64,000 nt of DNA, taken from assembly GCA_021234155.1 (NCBI GenBank), contig JAJEKV010000027.1:17753644-17817643 (forward strand), written 5' to 3'. This stretch comes from Isoetes taiwanensis. Taxonomy: Eukaryota > Streptophyta > Lycopodiopsida > Isoetales > Isoetaceae. Positions 1-14,639 of this stretch are shown piece after piece; position 1 is the first letter of the stretch, and every line of letters starts with the position of its first letter. Under the pieces are notes generated by a model that was not told where the DNA came from, searched no databases, and saw only the letters and a list, made by a program, of their open reading frames with translations. Made by a program: the position numbers and the translations under genes.

Positions 1-3000
1 CAACAATTGAAGATGCACATCAAGAATCTCACACATATATGATGCTAAGTCATGCACATATGGTGCCTTGAGAAGTTGTGGGAGCGTGGAATAGAATGCT
101 AATGTCAATTAATAGTTCATGTCCATCTCAAAATCAAGTCATTCAGAAGTGTATGGTTTTCATCTTCAATAACCTGTAGATGGCAACATCCACATAGTCT
201 TGCTTCTCGCACATGGAAGACTAGAATTTTGGAGAAAACACATTCAAAGATCGAAATTCCTTGTAAAGATACTTGATCGCGAAAATCACTATATATCGCT
301 ATCACCCTCAAACCACTCTCCCCAGAGGAAATGTTTGATGAATATATGGTAGACTAAGAGCTCTACATGTTAGTTTAGAAAGCAAGCTGAATTAGTAATA
401 ACACTTTTCTAGAATCCATGCAATATATATTGTTATATATTTAGGTGCTTGCAAAAGAACGAATTGATAATAATAGCCGTTATCAGAGTACTAATCGAAT
501 TTCTACTAACAGAGACAAGATAGATGAGGCTTTAATAGCACCAAAGAATTTGCAAAGAATTATCACTTCCGCCAGGGCATTCAAAGAAGACTCTCGACCT
601 CCTATGAGAACCGGTATGGAGCATAACCTTCACAAAGCCTCATGCCCATGCTCACCGCTAACAGAACCTGGCGGGCAAACATTTCTAACTACCAAACTTA
701 ACAGCGCGAGGCGCCACCAAATTTGGAAACAAAAAGAGAGATCTCTTTAGCCCACCATCTCCCAAATCCATGAAACAACAACAAGAAAACAAATGGGCAA
801 GAAGCAAGAAGCAATATATCATGAAAAATTAAAGAACAAACCTCTAAATATTGAAGGTGCGAGAGAACTTCAAGTGATCAGGTGCGTACGTGGAATCGAT
901 CATATAACAATTTGAAGCAATAATCAATTGAAATCCACTAATAGCACAAGAGTATTTGCAGCGTTAAACTTATCACACTTTATTTGGTGGAAAGTTTTAA
1001 ATGGCAAGAGAAAGCGTCCACGCGGAAGTGTCCTTCTTCTCTGAACCTCTGCGATTGCACCCGCAGTCGGTTTCACAGACATACAAAGACTGCAGGTATA
1101 TTTGGGGTGAATGATAGGTATGCATATCATAAATAGTTATTTGAAGTATATGACCAGTGAGCGATCCTTCTTATCATAATATCCTTATCGAGTATAGCCA
1201 GAAATATCACATTAAAGTTTCAATATGAACCTTAATAAAGCCCGAATTAGAACGACCATGAATATATATTGTAGCTATTGAAAAGGCTAAGTAAACCCCA
1301 ACCAAATAATAAGAGACAACAACAATGCCAAAGAAGGAAAGTACCAACACCATTAGGGATTCCTCTAGTGGAACCACAAAAACTTTCAACCTTATGAAAA
1401 TATTGTTCAAGAAAGACAATTCCAGTCCACCCCGACGCCCAATGCAAGTCGGTATAAATGAAATGAGGCAGCCACAATAGAAACCCTAAGTGGTGCAGGC
1501 TACACGTTCCCAAGCCCTGCGGAACCCCTGAATGTCATTTGATCATAAGGGATTTAGCGACGGGCTTTTATTTGTATTGTTAGCCGTGGGCCTTGTTCCA
1601 TTACTTTTTCCAAAGTCGGAATCCACCAACCCCTGGGGAAATCTCTTTATAATATCAAATGTAGGCAATGTCTGCAGCAAACCTAGAGATCATAGTAGTA
1701 AACAGAAAGATTTGAGATGAGGATCTGTTCAAACATCATCTAACGCCCCCCATCGAGAGCATAACGAGACAATCAACCTAGCGCTGTATGTTGTTAGCCG
1801 TAAATAAGGCGAAGTCACGCTCTCGCCGATACCGTAGTTCTAACTTCATCTTCAAAGTCATTCAAAGCGTCGAAAGCAGCAGTGGCGCAGCAGTGAAAGT
1901 CGATATCAGGAAAACACGGCGACCAGAGAGTATAGCCAGAGACTACGCATATAGTCTCCCAACCATCAATGCAATAAACGTTCGAAAAGTAAATACCATC
2001 AAAACATTCAATGATTAAAGCCAAAGAAAGCATTGATAAATCAAGCATGATAAGATGATCTCTTCCTTTTGATATAAGGGGCAACACCAGTAAATGTTGA
2101 ATCTCAAAATTTCGTCACGTTGGGACGCCGGCCGGACGCCGAAGATCTTCGGGCTACGGTGAAAGCTTGGTGTATCTTCACCCGCGATTGAGCGATGCAG
2201 CGCTTGGAAAGCTGTCTCAAGTGAGCTTTCCATTGCGTATGGCATCACATATCGGCACTCTAGCTATGTCGGATATCAGCACTTCCGTTTCAGTCCCTAT
2301 GTCAAAACCCCTCGTGTGTTTCTTCACGCGTTTTTACCTTCCGGTGATAAGCCGGGCCTTATATTTTGAATAGCTCAAACTTTTGTTGCATCCGGCCCTC
2401 GCTCCTATTAATGCCTCACCTGACCTCCCTCCAATTCGCGAACTCTCGCGGGCTTTAACTCTTTAGCTCTTTTGATGGGGTGTACCTTCTCGGCCTCAGC
2501 TCGATTCTACAAATAATTCCCCTCCTTTCATTCGCTTATTCTGCAACCCCCCCTCTTGCATCCTCGTTCTCGGCATCCCTGGTGGTGTAGCCCTAGTTTG
2601 CTGCCACAGGTTGCTAGGTAGCGAGCTACCCTTTGTTGTTGGGACATCAACTAATCTCTGGCCAGTCTTTATACACGCCAGTTTGATTGGATTAAGCTGG
2701 ATATAAGGTCTTCCAAAGCGCAGCGCCCTGGCCCTCGCCAGCTATGAATGTTTTGCTGTAAACAATAAACACGCATGTCTCGCGATATTTGAAGGAGTTG
2801 CAATCTATGGCTGATCATATGGATGTCTGTACCACTTCCCCACCGGTACGTTTTGCGAGACGGATCAGTTAGTATGTTTGCTAATGCTCGCGGAACCCGT
2901 GGATTAAGTGCATTGACTGACGCAACCGCGATGGGCAATGTTTCGTAATTTGGTTTCTCAAGTGCGCTTCTATGTCATTTCACTCTGCCAGCCTCCCTTT

Positions 3001-4440
3001 GATCTCCATATAGGATGGTTTTCTACAGCACTGCGAAGACTAAAGTTGCCTACTTTTGAGTCCTTGGAAAGTTCTTTTGGACAAAAAGAATAATTTTTTT
3101 TCTTGATCATGTTTGATTCTCCTCGCTCTGCGTGATACTGTGTGAGCCGCGGGAGTAGAGCCCTTATAGGGAAACTATCTCGCTATATCGCTTTACACAC
3201 CCTCGGTTTTGCTCCCTAATAAGTCAAGTGCTCTCCGCGATGCCTTGTTGGTTTGCTTTTGGAAGACTTTCCAATTGAACCGCGAAGTTCCCCGAAGTTC
3301 ATGATGGCTATTGCTAACGGTCCGGAGTTGCATCTTGCCTACTCTATTGTCAATGGTCCAATGTACTTCTGTGCATTCGCTTATTTCCTGCCTTTATTAC
3401 AAAGTCTTATGGTTAGTTAGGAGTGGCTCCTCTCGTTTTTATATATATCATCTATCTTTGCTCAATGCCTGTATGAGAAGTGGGGCAAGATGTTCCCCGA
3501 TATTGATACTTTTGCTTCACCCAGCTTTCCTCTAGCCCTGCTTCTTCTTCTACCGGGCCGCGACCTACCACTTTCACCCCCACGTGAATACAAGAGTCTA
3601 ACAGCGTTCAAGTGTGCCTTCATGTCTTCCTCGCTGTGTCCTCCACGCCATCAATCAATCCCTTTACCTCCTGCCCAACATCACCTATTTGATGACGCAG
3701 GTAATGCCGAGATTAAAGCCATACTCAAGCAGACACACAAAGGTGGAATTGGATGCGCCACAGTCATGCAGTGGCGTGATGAAGGCGTTTACAGCCATAT
3801 CAGAGCCACCATGCAGGCTGGAGCTTAGAGAAGCCTCCCTTACTAATTTTATGTCAAAGATAGCTGCAGGGAGCTTGATCTAGAGTAGCTTTTATAGGAG
3901 GAGGAAGGGAGGCCTCCTCGTATTTTACACAATGAAGGGTGAATGAGGCATATTCCCCTACCACTTCCAAAACACAATGTAAGGCATCTCCCAATTTGAT
4001 GATGCCGGGCCGAGATGGATGTAGAACATCATCATATATCTTGATGAACATACTCTTGAACGCGGAGGGGGTGTAGCTTCTTTTCTCCATGTAAAAGGAG
4101 CAGTTATCTAATTATTTGTCTAAGTTTCCAATGGATTTTTTTAATGGGTTTCAAGAGCACAAGTGCTGTGGAAGGCAGAAGCCGCTACAATTGTGGGTCC
4201 CCACATACCGTCTTGGTTGTCGGCTTCTAACTCACGCATACGTGGAGTTCTCACCGCTGGGAAACCTTCCCTTTTAATGTTACTTTTTACGCAAGTAGAC
4301 AAATTTGACTCCGCGGATAATAGTCAAATGTGGATGGATAAGGGGCAAGAGTGGGGAATTGTGAATGTGTATGTGACTCTAATCACCTACATCAAATGTG
4401 GCCTCTCGCGGGCCATTTTACCACTCAAGATTATGCTACG
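1..4440. other. Intergenic, no recognisable gene
   Basis: I see no convincing gene here. Open frames are short, lie on both strands and match no family I recognise. The sequence reads like decayed repeat DNA with mixed composition. Nothing can be assigned a function. Confidence 0.5.
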
Positions 4441-4449
4441 CATTAAGTA

Positions 4450-7010
4450 ATGTATACAATAGTTGGTGATTTTAATATGGTTGAGTTTGAAGCGCATAGG
4501 TGTCGAGGGGTACATGTGTTGCTCGTGGATTTGAACATGAGCAAAGTGGGAGGCAAAAAGCCTTTTGTGTTGACCTGTAATTTGGTAGTAGAGGTTGACG
4601 GAGACCACGCAATGATCAACAGAGTCAAGCTGTTGATACCCATTATAATGTAATAGTCAGCCGCTTATCAAAATTTGCAAAGGACAAAATATGTTGGATA
4701 GTTCCATATCTGATCACAATCCACAATGGCTTTCGCATCATAGCCAAAGGCATGTAATTTGTGCCATAAGAAATCCCATTATTTTTGTAAGCTCAACACT
4801 CGAGCATTTATCACTCCGCAGTTTACTAATGGCTGCGTGCATGCCTCGGTCTCTTACATTTTCGCTCTTCGAGGTATGTCTAGGGTTGTTGACGCCAGCT
4901 AGCTAAATCCTTTGCTAAGCAATGGGGATCGAGGGAAGGCTACCAAGTTTAGCTTTAGGCAGGAGCCCAAATGCGCTCACAAGCCCCCTTCATCGTATTC
5001 GAGAAAGAGTTATTGCTTAAATAAGAAATATTGAGTCAATACAGCAAGCAAGCCTCGCTAAGTAAGGCTGGCTTCTGATTGTTTAAATCTGGGGAGATAG
5101 GTGCTCTCACTTCTTTAAGGCTGCGAAGGAGAAGACGGTGTCAAGCTCCATATCTTCGCCACTTACCCTCGGATGGCTCAAATTCTCGGCGCCGCATAGC
5201 TTAAAGCAGCTTTTGATCATTTCTCTCGGGTTTTTGCTGATCGGGCCTTCAGCCCCTTCCAAGAGGATATGCAGGAGGCCGCTTTTATCTAAGATCCATC
5301 CTATTATTTCCACAAAGATCGCGGTTCAAATGGAATCAACTATTACCGCTGGCGTGATTTGCATTCTCGGCCAGAGACTCTTTTTAAAGAAGAAATGCGC
5401 CCGTGCTTGGATGGTTTTTCCCAGTTTTTCCAAGCTTATTGAACTTGGCTTGGTGATGACGCCTTCAATGCTTCTCCTCGAAGCCTTCGGCCGGTTCAAG
5501 AGCTTGGATAAGATCATCGGAATTGACCGGGTTGCATTTCCTTATTCCTTAAATGCAAAGAGCCTAAATTGTCTCTAGATTGGCCCCTATAACTTGTTAT
5601 CTACGTGTGTACAAGATCTCAAGGCGCCCATGCGTAGGAAAGTGAGGGATATCTTTAGTAGTCTATCTCTTTCTACTTAAATCAGGATTTTTACCTATGT
5701 AATCAGATTCTTGATAATGTGGCCGCCACTTATGAGGGGATGCTGTATTGGGTAAGGCCTCTTATGGGTCCGCATTTCATTGTATATCTCAAATTGACTA
5801 TAAAGCCTATGACAAGATAGATTGGAATTTCCTACAAAAATGCCTTCCGACATTGGAATTTGGAGAGTCGCTTTACTAGAGATGTTATGAAGCTCCATCT
5901 TCTCGCTTCTGCCTTCACTGCGGCTTTTTTCGTGGAGAAACAAGCGGTCAGTTTCCTATTGGTAGAGGAGTTCGACAAGGATGTTCCCTTGCCCCATTAT
6001 TGTTCACTATTGTGGCAAGAGGTGGTCCCAAATTTATTCTCTTCTCTCGCCACTTCCAAGATGCTTTAAATCAGTGATTGACTATGGAGAATGGTTCTCA
6101 AGAAGTGTGTAATCGCATGCCGGATGATACATTTCTCTTTCTAGTGGCTGAGGATGATAATCTTCTGGTGAATGCGTTTCCGCTGGACTTTCTCCTTGGC
6201 ATCGTGGGTTCTTGTTAGGTGGCTAAAGTGCTCGCTTTACATCTTGGATTGATGTTCCTCCGTGGTTTACTTAGCATCCGTGGAAAGTATTTCCTCAAGG
6301 AAGGCCAATAAACTCTTGGGCATTCCTGTAGGTATACATATCTCTACTTCAGATGCATGGGATGTTATAGTGAAGGCCCAAGCACCCTGTTTGGTGGAAT
6401 ACAAATGGCCCCGCGGTATGGATAGGTAGTCAAGTTGCTGCGTTCCTCAACAACACCTATGCATATATGGGATTCTCGCGGGTTTTGGCTCTACCAAAAC
6501 AAAAGCTCTCAAGATATATTTAATTGTCCCAACTTTATTTGAAAAGGTGTACCGATAAGGTGTATAGTTGTGAAGGTCATATCCATTACGTATCAAAACC
6601 AAAATTTGTTGGAGGTTTGGGTATGGGATTGACTTTACTTACGTGAGTAAGATTATGATATCTAAGTTCATTTGTCTCTCTCTACTTCTTATGGGTATGA
6701 TACATTCGGCCTTCGAATGAGATTAAGGCGCAAGCACTTGGGCGTTGTATTCCTTTTGGGAAACCGCACCAGCGCCCTTGGTGTCTCTTTTATCGCCTGC
6801 CTGATAATCCTAATGCTTCCTTCTTGAGCGACCGACCGTATACGCCCAGGTTATTAAGATATCTGCATATGTCGGTGCCTCCTGTTGCGGATTCCTCGAT
6901 GCACTACGCCTCTATTTTGCTACCGCATATCCATTGTCTCCTCCGCGGCGCTGGAGGCGCGGCTTCGTATTCTCACAGCTTGGATGCTTGGTGGCGAGGC
7001 GTGACACTTT
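4450..7010 (+). mobile_element. Degenerate L1-type LINE (endonuclease and reverse transcriptase remnants)
   Basis: Broken pieces of a non-LTR retrotransposon occur in order on the + strand. At about 4,465 the peptide VGDFNMVEFE matches the GDFN core of the apurinic-type endonuclease. At about 5,795-5,840 the peptide DYKAYDKIDWNFLQKC matches the first aspartate motif of LINE reverse transcriptase. At about 5,970-6,020 the peptide VRQGCSLAPLLFTIVA matches the RQGCPLSP block. At about 6,120 PDDTFLFLVAED stands where YADD is expected. Frames change between the blocks and stops are common, so the copy is dead. Full-length plant L1 elements are about 6-7 kb, so this one is partial or compressed by deletion. 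Outer ends are not defined; an A-rich tract at 7,859-7,873 is too far away to be assigned as its tail. Confidence 0.7.
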
Positions 7011-10000
7011 AAGCTGACTTGGGATGTGCTTTTCGCATCAAGCTTATGCTATCTCATGGGACAGAGCGCCGTGGGTAAAGCTGGTTGGCATTCCCCGCTG
7101 CATCGCCCTTCACAATCAGCTTGATGTGCCTATTTGACTAGTCCCCAAACCGTTGCCCAACGCCCGCAATTGGCCACCCAAAAGTCAAGTTGATGTTGAC
7201 ATTGTCCCCTGACCGGTTGGCAGCCCGCGATTCCCTCCTCAAAGGGAAGCCGTATGTGGTTCGGCTCCAATAAATTCGTCGCGATCCCAAAGTTTCTACC
7301 TTTATGATGGCAACCTCTTCAATGCATGTCCGCTGGGTTAATGTGCTGGTTCATAAGTTTTATCCCCACATTTCCAAACTCGGCCCACCGTGTGTTTAAG
7401 TTACTGAGAGTATCGTTAATCGCTTTATGACCAAGTTCACCAGCTTTGGCCGCGGTTACTATCTCTTCCATGTGGTCTTGACTAGCCAAAGAGTGCTTCT
7501 CGCTTAATTTATTCTTCCATTTCATCGCCTTAAAGCAACAGCCTTCTTAATTTAGCTTCCAGGCTGGTTTGCTGTGGTCTATTTTGGAAAAGAAGGCTAA
7601 TGTGTATCTCAAAGTACTGTCATTGTATGTCACCAACTTCTCTCACGCAGGGCACAAGACAGATTGGTGAAGGCATACCTATGTTCTCAGCCTTTGCTCC
7701 CGAAAAAAACGTGCTTGATTTTTGGAGGAATATTTGTTATCTTATCTTATGCATAGACAGTGGCTGCACTCAAAGGGATTATCTTTGTCTCGCTAAGATT
7801 TTATTCCCGTTTTCCCACCGCGTACTTTTCCCAGCTGAATAATAGTTTGTCGCCCTTCAAAAAAAAAAAAAAGGGCAACACTGTAATTGGCTACCGGCAA
7901 AGGAAACTTAAATTGATGTGGTTTGAGAAATTGAATGAGGTCATAAACAATAATGTCGAGCTGATTTTTGTGTTACTCAAGTCTAACACGATTCCAGAGA
8001 TAGGTTCAATACGTTGTATGTTTTGTACGCATATGTACACGAAGGACACAATGAAAGCATATAAAACGTGAAAAAATACATCCAAAAAATTCCGCGTGAG
8101 AAAGATTTTTACAAGATGCGAAAGCCTAATTCTCAAGGCGACGCTAAATAAAACAAAACCACGACGCTGGCAATTTTATGTGATGCAATCTAGTTGTTTC
8201 GCTGCGAGCGCGAAAAAATTCAAATTCCCCACATACTCTGATTTTACTGCTTCCGCGACGCAAAATAAAACCGCGATGCGCCAATTCAAGACTCTGTTTT
8301 TCTTGATTCACAAAGCAAAAAATATGTGTGCACCCTTGTTTGGCCTATTTTATGGCACTATAATATTATATATAAAAAAAATGTGACTAGCCCTAGAATT
8401 CACCTCAAATGTTGATTGCCGTGCTGAGTCAAAAAGACTCTTTGGGAAACGGGCCTTCCTTTGAGGTGTGTGTGGGCTTGTGCCCGCGCCCCACTGCTAC
8501 ACGTGAGAGGACACCCCACCCAATGTTTTCCAAATTTTGGGTTCCTATAGTCAGCTTCTTTTTTAGAATATCCTATAGTGGCTCTCGCTCCACCCCCTTC
8601 GATTCTACAAGCATCATCATAACATATGTGAAAGTGAGCTTGCTCCTTTGCAAGCAGTATACGCCTTCCTTTAGTTCGTAATCAAGGAGTCCTTATCAAT
8701 GTATTATTGTCGTACTCAAGCCAGTAGCAATGGCGTGTACCGGGTCATGCATCTACCGTGAGGTGCAAGCAAATGGTTGGTGGATCCTCTTCTTTAAGGG
8801 TGCTGGTGAATCGCTGCCGCCAGTGGTAGGGCTTTCATCACTTGGACTGCAACACGGCACGGGTCGCGGTTATCGCTTCGCTTCTGGAAACCCAGATCCG
8901 TAATGGGATTTTGGGGGAAGGAGAGTTTGACATAAAATGAAAGTGGAATGTGCGCTTATGGATACTCACTCACAAACGCCCCAGCAACAAGAATTGGTTC
9001 TCACATCTACGGAAAGAGACGCTGGTGTCACATCACGTAACTCGGCCGAATTTTTAAGTAAAAAAGATTCCATTGAAAAAAGTTGTCTCGACTAGCTATA
9101 GATGTCATACTACCAAACGAAGAATAATATGAAAATCGCATTAAAAAGTTACGTAATACTTAAGAGCAAAGTGGCCGAGCAAAAAGGACACGAATTAATT
9201 CATACCACCCCCCTATTGGGGCGTATACCAATGAGAGAGGGTGGACTAGGGTCAATAGGATATATGTACTGCTTGCGCAAAATTTACTAGACACTAAATT
9301 GAAATAGTGGGGAGATGCATCTAAGCAAATGTAGAGGGTTGATCATTGCTAACATCAGAAAGCAATCAAGAAGAGACAATTGAAGGTTGTAGAGTGCATT
9401 CTTATATGTTGGGCTTGTCTCCTACATATTTTGAAACATAAATCAATGAAAAAGCCTTCCAAGCTAGTTGCCAAAGCAGGCTGCCTTTCAGTTGCCTCAT
9501 ACAAGCATGCCAACAATAGAATGATCGATGAAATACATACCTTAAAAATGGTCGAGGGTGGAGGATGAAGTTGTAGTCAGGTTACTCTGCCAGCCTGGCC
9601 TACCAATGACTCATGGTTGGAGCAATGTAAAATCAAGTGACCACCTTCAAACTTCAAGTGATCGTGTATCCAGTGGGGCGTAAGTACTTTTGAAGACCCT
9701 CATAGAAACCAAAACTCCACCAAAATGATAGGAGGATTGGATTTTTTCGTGATAACAAAGGCCGCGGATGAGTTTTAGGACCGAGAATATTTCGTGATTC
9801 TAATGGATAACGCGATCTACCTGTAAGCTAGCTGCCAATTGTTGAGCTAAAATTTCTAGGATTGTATGCCACCAAATAAAACTGCCCCAAACTCTTATTG
9901 CTCAAGGATTGGTTTACATGTTATTACCCTGGTTCCAAAGATCCCATTCCAGTGCCGCCAGCCGCCTTTATGAAATTCATCACAAAAAAGCTTCTGCACT

Positions 10001-11820
10001 TATTTACGTCACACAATAAGGCCGAAGGCCTTAGCACTCATGAATCCTCGGCAAACGCCATTTGGTCCTTAAATTACATCTCTGTCTAAAGAGTGCTTAG
10101 GTCGTGGATTGGATTATCCTCGAATTTCAATCATACGAAGTTCTTTGAATGGGAGAGGATGCGTAATGGAAAAAATGTCTCCAAACACCGCATAATCGAA
10201 GCCGCCGCCTCTTCGGCGAAATGCTTTGGGCGGGATAAGTTTCTGGAAAGCAGCGTGAAGAATGTAAGTTGTGAGGTGCATGCAAACCTGCTCGCCATCA
10301 AAGCCCTTGATTCTTCAAAGGCAAGCAATCGGAGCAAGGTCCGGCAGTGTGTTGGCACCCAATCTAATCATTCCTAAAATGTGACGGGTCCAATGCGCCT
10401 TTGGATAATGCTAAGCGCCAAGAATATCGCCAGTGGACTTCATTGAACAATGGAAGAGGTCAGACAATCCACTCCTTCATGGCGCCGCGACATGCCTTAG
10501 GACCCGCGACAACCATGATATGGACCAAATTACTACGCATAAGGAAGTTATGGGTTCAAGTGAAGAAAGTTGCAAAATTGTAATTATCCTAATAGGCCAT
10601 CTCGTGGGATGCACCCAATATACTGCCTTATATGGCATGTGCTGTGTATAGGGTTAAGAGAAATTATCCCTATAATGAAATTTCTACAGTAAAATATACC
10701 TCATATTTTATATACTCCTACCATATTTCTCGATATATGTAACAAATTCAAGAAAATACTCTCCCGCTGGCCCCCAAAACCCTCCTCCAATTACATCTAC
10801 ATGTTTCTACAGCTTTTATCGAAAGTACCCTCAAGCAACTGGTGTACCCAAAACTTGGAGCTAAGATGGGCGACGTAAGAGCTTTATGACGCTAGCTGGA
10901 GAGTTTTATAAGAAGGAGCCCACATGGAGTCCTACGCATAGTGGTGCTCTGGCGTATAAGTTACCGTGATCTTGCAAATCTTCGGCAATGACTATCCTCC
11001 CGGGTATCCTCCCACTGACGCGGCGAGAGGAATTGAGTGCCTATAAGTATATTACGTTGTCACCCGTGGATCGCTATTTATAAGAAGGCTGACAAACTTC
11101 TATATAACTTTCTCAAACTGGCAAAATGAATCAGCAGCCAGCGGGTGTATCTCGCGAATCGATAAGCTAAGCAATTTCCTTTCTCTATGTGGGCGCATTC
11201 CAAAGTGAATAGTGGACAGCTTCAAGCATACGGCATTTGCTACTGGCAAAAGAAATGCTACAAAACCATGTTGACGAAGACAATCGAGTACCCACTTTTG
11301 TTGACGCAACAAGATGGTATAAAGCCAAACATATTCCTCGTGACGAAGCCGATCGGCGTCGGTGATACCGGTAGTTCGATACGTAGCGCTCTGTGTCCTG
11401 GTAATATATGACCCGCTTGAGTGACTCTTGACTGCCCTAATGATCCACCGCAACCCCACAATTACCCTAACAAACAGAACGGTTAGGAAGAACCATACCT
11501 CAGGACGCTGTAGTAAGGGAAAGCGCCATGGAGGTTGGAAACTTGCCAGCAGTGTAAGAGGATAGAACTCCGAATCTTATGAAATCATGAAGATGGTGCT
11601 GCTCAAAAAGATGAGGCTTAGTATCTTCCAACTATGAATTGATACGAGGATCTTCAAACTTTGTAACCATTCCGCACTATTAATAAAAAGTTAAGTTTTT
11701 GTCAGTTTTTTAAAATGTATAATAGTTTTATCATTTTAATAATTGGCCAATCGTGTTCCACATGTTTCCATGTATAAAATATATTGTATATGTAATTTGG
11801 GTTCAACATTCAACCTAAGT
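7011..11820. other. Intergenic, no recognisable gene
   Basis: No gene or mobile-element domain was recognised. The only distinct local features are an A-rich run at 7,859-7,873 and AT-rich DNA at 8,150-8,400. Open frames of 60-100 codons occur but have no family resemblance that I can see. Confidence 0.45.
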
Positions 11821-12545
11821 GCAAAGTATCTTCTGGTTGGACCGCTACTACTATCACCTTAATGATCGCAGGCCTTGGTTGTGGTGGTTCTAATCGCCTC
11901 ATTTTCGCTTGCCGCTTGGCCCCTTTGCATGCCACCAGAATCTGCCGATGAGAAGTCAGAGCGAAGGGGCCAAGCAACATACATGTCAGCTTGAGACCTA
12001 ACTGATCCATCGGTTCCACAAGATACATGATCCACATGATATTCTGCCCAACATTCACCCAAATGCCTTGAAATGAATCTTGTCCTCGATTACTACTATC
12101 ACCTCACCGATCAGAGTGCTGATGAAAACTCCTCCTGGATCAATTGTCTCGACTGCTGGCCGCTACCCCTTCCCCACATGCCACGCACATTGCCGGCGAG
12201 AAGTAATCCGCTTTCATGCTAAGGGCCGCATCAAACTGTATGTATTGAGATGAACAAATAATCATCCGAGGAGGGTTCTACAAGATACACATCCATATGG
12301 GGAGCCAGAGCCTACAAAGTCTTCTACCTAGACCGCTTCTTGAGAACACCATTCCGACATTACCTATCACCTCACCGACCGGTAAGGTTTCGAGAACTCG
12401 ATATTGCAGTAACCCTCTCGACTTCCGCATCGCTTTGCCCCTTCGCATTCGCGATGCTGCTGCACCTTTTGATGAGAAGTAATCTACACATGCTAAGGCC
12501 AACAACTACGTAATTCAGCCAAGAGGATCTTCACTGGAGGAGGGT
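11820..12545 (+). repeat. Diverged tandem repeat, about three copies of 250-270 bp
   Basis: The phrase CTACTATCACCTNA recurs at about 11,846, 12,093 and (as TACCTATCACCTCA) 12,361. Each copy is followed downstream by a GATGAGAAGT or GCGAGAAGTAATC block, and two copies by an ACAAGATACA block. Spacings are about 247 and 268 bp. The copies are well diverged with indels, so this is an old array. No coding capacity was recognised. Confidence 0.7.
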
Positions 12546-13700
12546 CTACTCGATGACCTTAGTATTTTGGAACCAAATCTGCCTCAAGTAAATACAAAAA
12601 CGGCGCCGTGCCAGTGAAGGTAGAACGGCGGTGCGGGTTTCGTCGTTCTTATTACTAGAGGCTAAAGTGTAAGTGGGAGAGAGGAGGAGAGCCTTATAGC
12701 CTTGCACAAGCCCACCCCGGCCTCTAAAACACGGGCCCATGATTTATGGATAGAGTGAGATAATATATTAGATAATACATATACAGAGCAGTCGATAATT
12801 GAGAGAACAAAGCTGCACTAACCCAAAGCAGTTCAAATGCTCCAAGTTTTTCGGCCAAGTCAGCCTAAACAGTAGCGGTCAGTTTGCCACCACGAACCAT
12901 CCTCACTAGAGGATGGCTCACTTTCAAATCTCCAAGGGATCTAAAAAAAGATACTTACATAAATCCATTCCTACGCTTTCTTTGGGGAAACACAACTTAC
13001 TCATTCTAGGATACATATGAAGAGCTAGTGATCCTCAAAAAGTCTCACCCATAAATGAGTTGTAGCCAGAAAGATATTCTAAGCCGCTTCTCTCACTATT
13101 GAGGATCTTGGAAAAAGCCACCCTCTCATGGCTAAAAAATAAATGTCCTATGGATGGAATTCCCATATAATTCTACCAACAAAGGACAGAAATGGATTAA
13201 AGAGGACATCTTCTTACATATATAGATTTCTTAAAAAGCTGATAATTTAAATCCAAGATTGAGCACGTGCTGCATCAGTAATTAAGCGTAAGGAGCCAAG
13301 CTCACCAATGACCGAGGCTCATCACACTCTACTCCTGATTTTACAAAACCACCATACAGCCAAAGGCTATGGCCGAGAAGATCAGAATAATTTTAGGGAA
13401 GGTATCCCGCCTAATCCTTCCTGTGGGAGCATTCGAGCAAATGTAAGTGCTAGCTCTTTCAAAGGGTTGTACTGGATCAAAAACTAAATGAAAAAGTAGC
13501 CTGTTTAAAAGCCAGATTACAAGTTTTTGTATAGAATGATGCTTAAATTGTGTTATGGGAATTTTTTAAGGTGCATAAGTAATGAAATCCATCGATCCTG
13601 CCGTAGCCTCTCGGGCCTTTATTTCAAGGAGAACTACTATAACCCCAAAATTCGCTTCAACGTAGTTTCTTGTATATTTTTCAGAAAAACAACACTCTAA
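12546..13700. other. Intergenic, no recognisable gene
   Basis: No gene, repeat or mobile-element boundary could be supported in this stretch. Confidence 0.4.
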
Positions 13701-13759
13701 AAATCACCCATAGTTTTGTTCCTAAAATGCTAGAAACAACATGGAAGTTTTTGACAAAA

Positions 13760-14180
13760 ATCTATGCATAGAAAATTGATGAAATTTCTAAAAAATCAAT
13801 GCTGTTTTAGGTGTTGCTTTGTTTTAATAGGCACAACATGTGGTTTTACACATCCATATGGTTCTTTAAAAATAGTAGTTGTAACTATGTTGTTTTATTT
13901 TAAAACAACATGTGGTTTAAGAAAATATCCACATGTGGTTTTTAAACTAGTTGTTGTTTTAAGGTTATTTTTCTAAAAAAAAAAAACATGTGATTTAAAT
14001 AAAATATCCACGTGGATAGTAGCTGCTTCTGCGGTGTCGCTTATTAAATACATATATGGAGACAATGTAATAATCACATGTGGTTTTTTAAAATAATAGT
14101 TGTTTTCAAATGTGGTGCTTCTCCAAAAGGTATAACATGGTTCTAAACAATATCTAAATGTTTTTAAAAACAAATATATA
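13760..14180 (+). repeat. AT-rich degenerate repeat built on ACATGTGGTTTT
   Basis: The words ACATGTGGTTT and CACATGTGGTTTTT recur irregularly between about 13,830 and 14,090, mixed with TAGTTGTTTT blocks. Degenerate short repeats like this are common near the ends of plant DNA transposons. No terminal inverted repeat was found here, so no element is claimed. Confidence 0.55.
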
Positions 14181-14639
14181 TAAAGTTCAAATACTTGCCG
14201 CAAAGAAAACTAGCCATTGTTCTTTTTATTGTTTCTACCTTTGATCGTCTCACCGAATTCATATGGTTTACTTGTGCTTTTGCTTATGTTTTAAATAGCC
14301 ATTTGGGAGCTTCCAACCCAAAAAGAGCCAATTAGGATATGATACTATAAATAATCTTACACTCTCTCATATGCATTATACACATGTTAACAAATTAGTT
14401 TTCGTAGTTTTCAGATAAAAGTTGTTCATCCATCTAGAGTGTTCATCCAACTAGAGCACTTCCATATGTTATCAAACATTAAGAACTTTTCCTAGGTAAG
14501 GAAAACATTTAACTCGACTATTTCACCTAGTGAAGAATGTTATGCTAGATCTAGTTTTACATTAAAAAAATCGCATACTCAATAGTGCATTGCTGCAATG
14601 TAAAAGAAAGCAGAAGCTTTTAGAAACCTAAATAGTAAC

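Noticed and set aside
3490-3883. Two overlapping open frames of about 90-112 codons
   Set aside because: Different frames over the same bases, low-complexity composition and no recognisable domain.
7859-7873. A-run as the poly(A) tail of the 4.4-7.0 kb LINE
   Set aside because: About 0.85 kb separates it from the last recognisable LINE motif, and no target duplication could be matched.
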